Assembly: GCA_020720565.1 (NCBI GenBank)
Contig: DYOK01000077.1
Location: 1-11,642 of the forward strand
Direction: 5' to 3'
Length of the DNA: 11,642 bases
Origin: Acetofilamentum sp.
Lineage (GTDB): Bacteria > Bacteroidota > Bacteroidia > Bacteroidales > JAFGXI01
A program made the translations under genes and the position numbers. Below are positions 1-5,798 of the stretch, piece by piece. Positions within the stretch are counted from its first letter, which is position 1. Every line of letters starts with the position of its first letter. Under the pieces are notes generated by a model that did no database searches, was not told the DNA's origin, and saw nothing but the letters and a program-made list of their open reading frames with translations.

Positions 1-48
1 GTTTTATATCGGTCATTTGAAGGTGTTTTTTGGTATTAGTACAAGCTC

Positions 49-276
49 CTAAATCTTTTGTACCTGAATAATCTTAACAGGGCAGATTTGTTGGGCTTCC
101 AAGTTGCTATCGAGCTCGTCGTCGCTTGTTAATAAGGTGTAAAACCCCTTTTTTTCTTTGGCCAATATTAAATTGGCTTTGCCGTCAAGTTCGTTCATTT
201 GCCAAGTGTTTGGGGCTACTTCGACACAATGTCCACAACCGATACATTTGATGCGATGATGCGAAATTCTTATCAT
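49..276 (-). CDS. Single-cluster [4Fe-4S] ferredoxin
   Basis: This encodes a 75-residue soluble cytoplasmic electron carrier. Cysteines 11, 14 and 17 form a C-x2-C-x2-C motif, and Cys65-Pro66 near the C-terminus supplies the fourth ligand, so one [4Fe-4S] cluster is expected. The second cluster motif of 2[4Fe-4S] bacterial ferredoxins is absent. The length and the C-terminal CPVKII segment match small ferredoxins common in Bacteroidota; the redox partner cannot be told from the sequence. The ATG at 276 is chosen because it starts just ahead of the first cysteine, as in the family. No Shine-Dalgarno sequence precedes it. A palindromic 18-bp element (297-314) sits 20 nt upstream of the start, or 24 nt counted from its 13-bp core. 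The gene lies downstream of ileS-dksA on the same strand but is separated from them by a terminator, so it is probably transcribed separately. A degenerate -7 box (TACTTTTA, 385-392) exists but its spacing is poor. The stop is TAG, and only 48 bases follow it in the window. Confidence 0.9.
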   Translation of the reverse strand: MIRISHHRIKCIGCGHCVEVAPNTWQMNELDGKANLILAKEKKGFYTLLTSDDELDSNLEAQQICPVKIIQVQKI

Positions 277-296
277 AAAGTTTTGTACTCAGCTCT

Positions 297-314
297 GATT
301 AAGGTCTTCGACCT
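297..314 (-). repeat. Palindromic element copy 1 (AGGTC-GAA-GACCT), upstream of ferredoxin
   Basis: Read in the direction of the ferredoxin gene, the element is AGGTCGAAGACCTTAATC. Its core is a perfect 5-bp inverted repeat, AGGTC/GACCT, around a 3-nt centre. The 18 bases are identical to the element at 4401-4418 in front of ileS, in the same orientation to the gene and at nearly the same distance from the ATG (24 nt here from the core, 23 nt there). It may be an operator or a small leader hairpin; function is inferred only from position and identity. Confidence 0.7.
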
Positions 315-464
315 ATTCTAATAATTTTGTAACATTCTAAATGTCAATATTATATACTGATAAAGTGCGATATTAAATTATACTTAAAAGTATCCAAACA
401 AAATTGCTGGTTAACCAATCAATCTTATTTTGATATCTATTTATTCAAGAATATTCGATGTACA

Positions 465-498
465 AAAGCCCTGTGCGAAAGGATATCGACAGGGCTTT
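465..498 (-). terminator. Intrinsic terminator of the ileS-dksA unit
   Basis: AAAGCCCTGT (465-474) and ACAGGGCTTT (489-498) are perfect reverse complements, giving a 10-bp stem with a 14-nt loop. On the minus strand the stem is followed by TTTTGTA, a short U-tract in RNA. It begins 21 bp after the dksA-like stop codon. On the plus strand the downstream sequence is not U-rich, so it is called for the minus strand. Confidence 0.78.
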
Positions 499-519
499 AG
501 ATATTTTAACAATAAGGTA

Positions 520-897
520 TTATCGACGGTCGTTTTTGGCATCGATACTTAACGTAGCATGAGGAACTGCTCTTAGACGCTCTTTGGCAATCAACAGGCC
601 AGTTTCACGGCAAATGCCATAAGTTTTGTTCTCGATACGAATTAACGCGGCTTCGAGGTGAGAAATAAATTTCTCTTGTCGATGAGCCAATCGGCTGGCT
701 TCTTCTTTCGAAAGAACCGAAGCACCTTCTTCCAAAACCTTGAAAGTAGGAGAAGTGTCTTGGGTATCGTTGCCCTCTGAATTATCGATAGATTGTTTTA
801 AAATATCGAAATCTTTTCTGGCTTTTTCTAATTTTTTTTGAATAAGCTCTTTAAACTCTTGCAATTCTGCATCGCTATATCGTGTTTTTTCACTCAT
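520..897 (-). CDS. dksA: DksA/TraR-family RNA polymerase-binding protein with degenerate zinc finger
   Basis: This 125-residue protein has the DksA layout: two helical, charged segments (about 8-38 and 60-92) that would pair as a coiled coil, then a compact C-terminal domain with the family pattern YGICRETG...RLRAVPHATLS. DksA proteins act in the RNA polymerase secondary channel and, with ppGpp, retune transcription during starvation. The C4 zinc finger is largely lost: of the four expected ligands only Cys96 remains, and the others are Thr99, Ser117 and Ala120. Similar cysteine-poor forms are usual in Bacteroidota, so this is lineage-typical rather than decay; zinc binding is unlikely. The acidic DxxDxA tip of E. 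coli DksA is not clearly present, although the tip region (about 38-48) is acidic. The gene lies 37 bp after ileS on the same strand, has an unusually strong ribosome-binding site, and is followed by a terminator. It is very likely co-transcribed with ileS. Confidence 0.9.
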   Translation of the reverse strand: MSEKTRYSDAELQEFKELIQKKLEKARKDFDILKQSIDNSEGNDTQDTSPTFKVLEEGASVLSKEEASRLAHRQEKFISHLEAALIRIENKTYGICRETGLLIAKERLRAVPHATLSIDAKNDRR

Positions 898-900
898 TTT

Positions 901-924
901 TACCTCCTTATCCCTATTTGGGAT
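901..924 (-). promoter_or_regulatory. Strong Shine-Dalgarno plus small hairpin ahead of dksA
   Basis: Read on the minus strand, the ileS-dksA spacer carries AAGGAGGTA (901-909), a near-perfect Shine-Dalgarno sequence with AGGAGG 5 nt from the ATG. Directly upstream is a 5-bp inverted repeat, ATCCC/GGGAT, with a 5-nt loop (910-924). No other gene in the window has a comparable site, and Bacteroidota generally use them little. It fixes the dksA start and suggests efficient independent initiation within the ileS transcript. The role of the hairpin is uncertain. Confidence 0.6.
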
Positions 925-934
925 TGTAAATTGT

Positions 935-3900
935 TTATATTTTCTGAACTAAAATTTGTACGGTTAAGGTCTCATCTATCTCTACGTCAATAACAGCGAG
1001 ATGTTGTATGTGATTAACTAATTTAATATTTTGAGCTAAGGTTTGTTGTGCAATATAGTCACCAAAAGTCAAAATTGCACCTTCAATTTCAGAAAGTTTT
1101 ACAATTTCGATGTTAATTTTGTCTGTAACTTCGAAACCACTGTCTTTTCTGATGTTTTGAATGCGGTTAATAAGCTCACGTGCCATACCTTCTTGCTTCA
1201 ATTGTTCGTTTAAGGTAATATCAAGTGCAACAGTTAATGTGCCATCGTTAGCAACTAACCAGCCAGGAATATCTTCCGACAAAATCTCGACATCGCTCAA
1301 CAACAATTCTACGGCTTGTCCCGAAACCATAAGTTGTAAATTACCCATTTTTTCCAAATCTGATATTTGAGTTTGACTCATTTCAGAGACAGAAACCGCA
1401 ATTTCTTTCATTATTTTGCCGTATCGGGGTCCCAAAGCTTTAAAATTGGGTTTAATCTTTTTTACAAGCACACCACTGGTATCGTCTAGATATTCCAATT
1501 CTTTGACATTAATTTCGGTTAGAATCAAATCTTTGACATGCTCAATTTGAGTCTTGAAATTTTTATCTAGCACTGGAATCATTATTTTCTGAAGTGGTTG
1601 TCTAACTTTCAGGCTTACCTTTCGTCGTAAACTTAAAACCATCGATGTGATGTTTTGTGCCAAATCCATACGCTCTTCTAGTGCTTTGTCGACAAACTCA
1701 GCTTGGTAGGTTGGGAATTTTGCCAAATGTACCGAATCGGTATTTCGGCCAGTAGCTCGACTCAAATCTTGATATAATTTATCGCTATAAAATGGCATGA
1801 TGGGCGAAGATAAAATAGCGACAGTTTCTAAACAAGTGTATAAAGTTTGATATGCGGCAATTTTATTGTTGTCGTATTCTCCGCCCCAGAAACGTTTACG
1901 GTTGAGACGCACATACCAATTACTTAGATTTTCGGTAACAAAATCTTGAATGGCACGACCCGCTCTGGTAGGTTCGTAGCTTTCGAATGCATCTTCGACT
2001 TCGTGAACAAGTGAGTTGAGCAATGAGATGATCCAACGGTCGATTTCTGGGCGTTCCGAAAGTGGAATTTCAGCCTCTTGGTAGCTAAATCCGTCTACGT
2101 TGGCATACAATGCGAAAAACGAATACGTGTTGTATAAAGTGCCAAAGAATTTGCGTTTGACTTCTTCTACACCTTCGATATCGAATTTTAAGTTATCCCA
2201 TGGTTGAGAGTTGGTACACATATACCAACGCAAAGGGTCGGAACCATTTTTTTCGATCACTTCGAATGGCTCGACACCATTGCCCAAACGTTTCGACATT
2301 TTTTGACCATTTTTGTCCAGTACCAAACCATTCGAAATAATGTTTTTAAAAGCCACATTGTCGAATAGCATAGTGCCGATAGCATGAAGGGTAAAGAACC
2401 AACCTCTAGTCTGGTCGACTCCTTCGGCTATAAAGTCAGCAGGGAAATATTGTTTGTTATCGATTAATTCTTTGTTTTCGAATGGATAGTGCAACTGTGC
2501 GTATGGCATCGCTCCGCTATCGAACCAAACGTCGATAAGGTCTTTTTCGCGGTATAGGGCTTTACCACTTGCCGAGATTAATATAATATCGTCGACGTAT
2601 GGTCGATGTAAATCAATTTTTTTGTAATTCTCGGCAGAATAGTCGCCCACTTTGAAATCGGAATATGGATTTTTTGGCATTTTACCAGCAGCAACCGATT
2701 TTTCGATTTCGTTGTATAATTCTTCGACCGAGCCAATGCATATTTGCTCAGTTTTATCTTCCGACACCCAAATTGGCAGAGGTGTTCCCCAGTATCGAGA
2801 GCGAGATAAATTCCAGTCTTGTAAGTTTTCTAACCATTTACCAAATCGGCCTGTTCCTGTTGAGGCGGGTTTCCAATTAATGGTTTGGTTGAGTTGGAAC
2901 ATGCGTTCTTTTAAATCGGTGGTTTTGATAAACCAACTGTCTAAAGGATAATATAATACGGGTTTGTCGGTACGCCAACAATGGGGGTAATTGTGTTCGT
3001 GTTTTTCAACTTTAAACGCTTTGTTATCTTTTTTAAGCATGACCGAAAGGTCGATATCAAGCGTGGCATCTTGCTCCGTTAACGTATTGTCGTAGGCGTT
3101 TTTAACATATCGACCAGCAAACTCGGCATATTGTTCTTTGTTGATATTTGACGAAACAAAATCGGCCGATAAATCTTCGATAGGGAAGAAGCGACCCCTT
3201 CGATCGACCATGGGTTGTCTGCTGTCATCTTTATCAATTAAAATGAGAGGTGCAATGCCAGCTTGTTTGGCTACACGATCGTCGTCGGCACCAAAAGTTG
3301 GTGCTATATGAACCACGCCAGTTCCGTCTTCGGTGGTTACAAAATCGCCCGTAATAACTCTAAATGCATCGCCCATTGGTTTTACCCAAGGTATCAACGC
3401 TTCGTATTGGACACTTTCGAGTTGTTTTCCACTTACCTCACCTAAAATTTTATATGGAATTTTTTTATCGCCTTCATGATAAGATTGTAACTCCAAATCG
3501 ACATTTTCGGGTTTGAAGTATGCTGCAAGTCGGTCTTTTGCCAAAATCACCACAATGGGCTGGCCTGTATATGGATTATACGAAGCTACCTTTAGGTAAG
3601 TGATATTTGTACCTACTGCCAAGGCTGTATTCGACGGAAGTGTCCAAGGCGTGGTGGTCCAAGCTAAAATATGAATGTCATTAGCGAAAGTTTCGGTTCC
3701 GTCGAAAAGAAATACTGATTTCGAATTTCGGATAACTTTAAATTGTGCGACTATGGTGGTGTCTTTAACATCGCGATAGCAACCTGGTTGATTGAGTTCG
3801 TGTGTACTCAAGCCCGTTCCCGCGGCTGGTGAAAAGGGCTGTATGGTGTAGCCTTTGTACAGTAAGCCTTTGTTATAAAGTTGTTGGATTAAATACCATA

Positions 3901-4381
3901 AGGTTTCGATGTATCGATTATCATATGTGATATATGGATCGTTCATATCGACCCAATAGCCCATTTTTTCGGTCAGGCTTTCCCACAAATCGGTGTATTT
4001 CATCACATCTTTACGGCAAGCCTCGTTGTATTCGTCTACTGTTATTTTCGTTCCGATATCTTCTTTGGTAATTCCAAGGGCTTTTTCGACGCCCAATTCT
4101 ACAGGCAATCCATGGGTATCCCAGCCTGCTTTGCGTTTTACTTGAAATCCTTGCAAGGTTTTGTATCGGCAAAAAAGGTCTTTAATGGTACGAGCCATCA
4201 CATGGTGGATGCCGGGAATGCCATTAGCCGAAGGCGGACCTTCGTAAAACACAAATGGTTTATTATCGGGGCGTGTGCTAATGCTTTTTTCAAAAGTTTG
4301 ATTCTTTTTCCAGTCCGATAAAACTTCTTTGTTTATTTCTGATAAATCGAATCGCTTGTATTCGTTAAATTTTTTACTCAT
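935..4381 (-). CDS. ileS: Isoleucyl-tRNA synthetase, type 2 (IleRS2-like)
   Basis: This 1148-residue class I aminoacyl-tRNA synthetase charges tRNA-Ile with isoleucine in the cytoplasm. In order: the N-terminal catalytic segment with the signature region at 51-60 (SANGIPGIHH); the CP1 editing domain, with a WTTTPWTLPSN segment near residue 240 and GVVHIAPTFGADD near 355-370; the SRSRYWGTPLPIW segment near 525; FDSGAMPYAQLHYP near 617; the KMSKR loop at 694-698; then the anticodon-binding domain and a long C-terminal extension without an obvious four-cysteine zinc site. Length and motifs fit the long eukaryote-like type 2 form. The signature is GIHH (57-60) instead of HxGH, with its first and third positions exchanged. 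I recall this variant being linked in published work to very high mupirocin tolerance of IleRS2 enzymes; resistance here is inferred. The ATG at 4381 starts the expected MSKKFNEY N-terminus. The gene has a clear promoter at 4524-4554 and is followed by dksA. Confidence 0.98.
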   Translation of the reverse strand: MSKKFNEYKRFDLSEINKEVLSDWKKNQTFEKSISTRPDNKPFVFYEGPPSANGIPGIHHVMARTIKDLFCRYKTLQGFQVKRKAGWDTHGLPVELGVEKALGITKEDIGTKITVDEYNEACRKDVMKYTDLWESLTEKMGYWVDMNDPYITYDNRYIETLWYLIQQLYNKGLLYKGYTIQPFSPAAGTGLSTHELNQPGCYRDVKDTTIVAQFKVIRNSKSVFLFDGTETFANDIHILAWTTTPWTLPSNTALAVGTNITYLKVASYNPYTGQPIVVILAKDRLAAYFKPENVDLELQSYHEGDKKIPYKILGEVSGKQLESVQYEALIPWVKPMGDAFRVITGDFVTTEDGTGVVHIAPTFGADDDRVAKQAGIAPLILIDKDDSRQPMVDRRGRFFPIEDLSADFVSSNINKEQYAEFAGRYVKNAYDNTLTEQDATLDIDLSVMLKKDNKAFKVEKHEHNYPHCWRTDKPVLYYPLDSWFIKTTDLKERMFQLNQTINWKPASTGTGRFGKWLENLQDWNLSRSRYWGTPLPIWVSEDKTEQICIGSVEELYNEIEKSVAAGKMPKNPYSDFKVGDYSAENYKKIDLHRPYVDDIILISASGKALYREKDLIDVWFDSGAMPYAQLHYPFENKELIDNKQYFPADFIAEGVDQTRGWFFTLHAIGTMLFDNVAFKNIISNGLVLDKNGQKMSKRLGNGVEPFEVIEKNGSDPLRWYMCTNSQPWDNLKFDIEGVEEVKRKFFGTLYNTYSFFALYANVDGFSYQEAEIPLSERPEIDRWIISLLNSLVHEVEDAFESYEPTRAGRAIQDFVTENLSNWYVRLNRKRFWGGEYDNNKIAAYQTLYTCLETVAILSSPIMPFYSDKLYQDLSRATGRNTDSVHLAKFPTYQAEFVDKALEERMDLAQNITSMVLSLRRKVSLKVRQPLQKIMIPVLDKNFKTQIEHVKDLILTEINVKELEYLDDTSGVLVKKIKPNFKALGPRYGKIMKEIAVSVSEMSQTQISDLEKMGNLQLMVSGQAVELLLSDVEILSEDIPGWLVANDGTLTVALDITLNEQLKQEGMARELINRIQNIRKDSGFEVTDKINIEIVKLSEIEGAILTFGDYIAQQTLAQNIKLVNHIQHLAVIDVEIDETLTVQILVQKI

Positions 4382-4400
4382 GGTTGGTATCTCGTATTGG

Positions 4401-4418
4401 GATTAAGGTCTTCGACCT
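4401..4418 (-). repeat. Palindromic element copy 2 (AGGTC-GAA-GACCT) in the ileS leader
   Basis: The 18 bases match copy 1 (297-314) exactly, in the same orientation relative to the downstream gene. The core ends 23 nt before the ileS ATG. It lies inside the predicted 5' untranslated leader, so it could act as RNA (a 5-bp stem with a GAA loop) or as a DNA operator downstream of the promoter. Confidence 0.7.
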
Positions 4419-4458
4419 GATTGTGGTGTTTATTTTGTTTTATTTGTAAGCAACTTAC

Positions 4459-4476
4459 ATTGAAGTATTCGACCTG
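4459..4476 (-). repeat. Degenerate second copy of the palindromic element in the ileS leader
   Basis: ATTGAAGTATTCGACCTG on the plus strand matches 15 of 18 positions of 4402-4419, in the same orientation and 57 bp away. The inverted repeat itself is damaged (AAGTA opposite GACCT), so if it is a real relative it has lost most of its dyad symmetry. Chance similarity is possible. Confidence 0.4.
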
Positions 4477-4500
4477 TTTTTAAAAAAAGTTATATCAATT

Positions 4501-4516
4501 TGGTAGTAGACCTTAA
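4501..4516 (+). repeat. Possible third, inverted degenerate copy near the ileS transcription start
   Basis: TGGTAGTAGACCTTAA on the plus strand matches 13 of 16 positions of AGGTCGAAGACCTTAA, the inverted form of the element. It lies just downstream of the ileS -7 box, at about the expected transcription start. It is recorded because of its position next to two other copies; alone it would not be called. Confidence 0.3.
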
Positions 4517-4523
4517 AAGTTTG

Positions 4524-4554
4524 CAAAAGTAGATGTTTTATAAATTTCGAACAA
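4524..4554 (-). promoter_or_regulatory. ileS promoter, Bacteroidota sigma-ABfr type
   Basis: On the minus strand, TTG (4552-4554), a 20-bp spacer and TACTTTTG (4524-4531) match the Bacteroidota -33/-7 consensus TTG-N19-21-TAnnTTTG exactly. GCAAAC follows directly. The transcript would start near 4517, giving a leader of about 135 nt before the ileS ATG, long for a housekeeping gene in this group. Confidence 0.78.
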
Positions 4555-4602
4555 TAAAAAAAAGGGAATTATTATTAGATAAAAAACATCTCATTGGTTT
4601 AA

Positions 4603-4632
4603 TTGACAATAATTTAACATCGAATAAATTTT
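4603..4632 (+). promoter_or_regulatory. Tentative promoter for the 90-residue orphan gene
   Basis: TTG (4603-4605), a 19-bp spacer and TAAATTTT (4625-4632) match the Bacteroidota promoter consensus at every specified base except the last G of the -7 box. The region is very AT-rich, so chance matches are likely. It is supported mainly by its place about 60 bp ahead of the orphan start codon. Confidence 0.3.
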
Positions 4633-4654
4633 TTTTTTGTTCTTTTGATGCGGT

Positions 4655-4677
4655 TTATGCAATATTGCACAGCATAA
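4655..4677 (+). promoter_or_regulatory. Nested dyad in the leader of the orphan gene
   Basis: TTATGC (4655-4660) and GCATAA (4672-4677) form a 6-bp inverted repeat with an 11-nt loop. Overlapping it is a perfect 12-bp palindrome, TGCAATATTGCA (4658-4669). The pair ends just before CGGAG (4678-4682), a weak possible ribosome-binding site 11 nt from the ATG at 4694. It could be an operator or a leader hairpin; there is no direct evidence for either. Confidence 0.3.
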
Positions 4678-4693
4678 CGGAGTTATTAAAAAT

Positions 4694-4966
4694 ATGATGA
4701 ACTGGAAAGATATAATATTCAGAGGGATAGGTTTAAATAGGCGAGGTCGATTTGAAAAGTTATTAAAAAGTGCCAAATTCCAGTTTCTAATTAAGTCTAA
4801 GGGTGAGCAATACTTTTTACACTTAAATCGACCATCAGTGTTTAACGATTTAGGCATCGTGGCCACTAACGAAAAAACTGGTGTGCCAGATATTGTGTTA
4901 CTTGAAGATATTGAGCTGGTTATAGTAGATGGGCAGGAGTATAAAATGTTAAATAAAAGCAATTGA
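4694..4966 (+). CDS. Small orphan protein, 90 residues, function unknown
   Basis: I do not recognise this protein. It is predicted soluble: no signal peptide or membrane segment is visible. The N-terminal half is basic (NRRGRFEKLLKSAKF), and the C-terminal half alternates hydrophobic and acidic residues (GVPDIVLLEDIELVIVDG), suggesting short beta strands. Two ATG codons stand in tandem (4694 and 4697). CGGAG at 4678-4682 is a weak possible ribosome-binding site, at rather long spacing. In favour of a real gene: a complete frame filling most of the gap between the ileS promoter and the converging MarC gene, a protein-like composition, and a tentative promoter upstream. Against it: short length, no recognised family, and a competing 123-codon open frame on the opposite strand (4591-4962), whose translation looks like an antisense shadow. 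Confidence 0.55.
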   Translation: MMNWKDIIFRGIGLNRRGRFEKLLKSAKFQFLIKSKGEQYFLHLNRPSVFNDLGIVATNEKTGVPDIVLLEDIELVIVDGQEYKMLNKSN

Positions 4967-5035
4967 TCTGAACCTTATTAATATTTTTTACAAATTAACT
5001 GTGCCCTCAATCCCAACTATAGATTTGGCTTAAAA

Positions 5036-5686
5036 TTAAACAGACTTGCTGTAGGCTGTCAGAATATCGATAATAATAGGTTTTAAACCTGTAAAGAAAA
5101 ATTCTACTGCAATTACCATTACAATAAGTCCCATCAATCGCATCATAACATTATTACCAGTTTCGCCCAAAAACTTAATAATTCGGGAGCTGCTATACAA
5201 TATTAAATAAGTCAGACCCATTACCAATAAAATGACTAAAATTAGCAATGCTTTTTTTACAAAAGTATCGGCAACTTCCATATGAACAATGGCGTTGGTT
5301 AACGCACCAGGTCCTGCAATCATTGGAATAGCTAATGGTGTAATGGATATGTCGTTGACGTATGCTTTTATTTCGGAATCTTTAATTTTAACTTTTGTGA
5401 GTCTGGCTTGCAACATATCCATCCCCATTAAAAAAAAGATTACCCCACCGACAACCCTAAGGCTATTAACCGAAATACCAAAAAAGTTAAATAAGAATTG
5501 CCCGCTAAAAGCAAAAAGCACAATGGTTAAAAATGCCACAATCGAAGCTTTTCGAGCAGTTTGAACACGTGTTTTCGAATCAAGGTCGGCAGTCATCGTC
5601 ATAAATATGGGCATGGTACCCAATGGGTTAATAAGCGTAAAAAATGACGTGAAACTTAAAAATGCGAACGAAAATAGCTCTGTCAT
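5036..5686 (-). CDS. MarC-family integral membrane protein
   Basis: This 216-residue inner-membrane protein belongs to the MarC (UPF0056) family. About six membrane segments are visible, near residues 4-23, 47-69, 76-94, 116-135, 146-166 and 183-205. Family landmarks are the N-terminal INPLGTMPIF (19-28), the central ITPLAIPMIAGPGA (115-128) and the C-terminal MRLMGLI (182-188). The length is normal for the family. MarC proteins were once linked to multiple antibiotic resistance through the mar locus, but that role was not upheld, and the substrate, if it is a transporter, is unknown. The ATG at 5686 starts directly at the first membrane segment as in relatives. It is a single gene: it converges on the 90-residue orphan and diverges from the LPS-export permease. 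A -7 promoter box lies at 5719-5726, giving a leader of roughly 25 nt. No terminator is evident in the 69 bp after the stop. Confidence 0.93.
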   Translation of the reverse strand: MTELFSFAFLSFTSFFTLINPLGTMPIFMTMTADLDSKTRVQTARKASIVAFLTIVLFAFSGQFLFNFFGISVNSLRVVGGVIFFLMGMDMLQARLTKVKIKDSEIKAYVNDISITPLAIPMIAGPGALTNAIVHMEVADTFVKKALLILVILLVMGLTYLILYSSSRIIKFLGETGNNVMMRLMGLIVMVIAVEFFFTGLKPIIIDILTAYSKSV

Positions 5687-5718
5687 AACAATGGTTTGAG
5701 TGGTTGAATTATATGTTG

Positions 5719-5726
5719 CAAATTTA
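5719..5726 (-). promoter_or_regulatory. -7 box for the MarC-family gene
   Basis: The minus strand reads TAAATTTG followed by CAA, a full match to TAnnTTTG. No TTG is found 19-21 bp upstream, so the -33 element is weak or missing. Transcription would start near 5712. The extended box TAAATTTGCAA is mirrored exactly on the plus strand at 5763-5773. Confidence 0.45.
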
Positions 5727-5762
5727 TAGTTTTATTCATGAGATTCACATTCGGATTTTCAC

Positions 5763-5770
5763 TAAATTTG
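5763..5770 (+). promoter_or_regulatory. -7 box for the permease-glycosyltransferase unit
   Basis: TAAATTTG followed by CAA is a full match to the Bacteroidota -7 consensus TAnnTTTG. A -33 TTG at normal spacing is not present. Transcription would begin near 5777, about 22 nt before the TTG start codon at 5799. Confidence 0.45.
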
Positions 5771-5798
5771 CAATTCATTTTTTTGAAGCGAACATCTA

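Noticed and set aside
385..418. Possible ferredoxin promoter: TTG at 416-418 and TACTTTTA at 385-392 on the minus strand
   Set aside because: The -7 box misses the last consensus base and the spacer is 23 bp, outside the usual 19-21. In such AT-rich DNA this is too weak to call.
2652..2951. Plus-strand open frames within ileS, and similar opposite-strand frames within the MarC, permease, glycosyltransferase, ribBA and DUF4153-type genes
   Set aside because: All lie fully inside well-identified genes on the other strand and show no protein-family pattern.
4382..4523. T-box leader upstream of ileS
   Set aside because: The leader lacks the conserved T-box sequence and a terminator/antiterminator pair, and the phylum is not known for T-box control of synthetases.
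4591..4962. 123-codon open frame on the minus strand opposite the 90-residue orphan
   Set aside because: Its translation is rich in Ser, Asn, Ile and Cys with no domain-like pattern, it runs across the orphan's leader and promoter region, and it looks like the antisense of a coding frame. The plus-strand frame is the better candidate.
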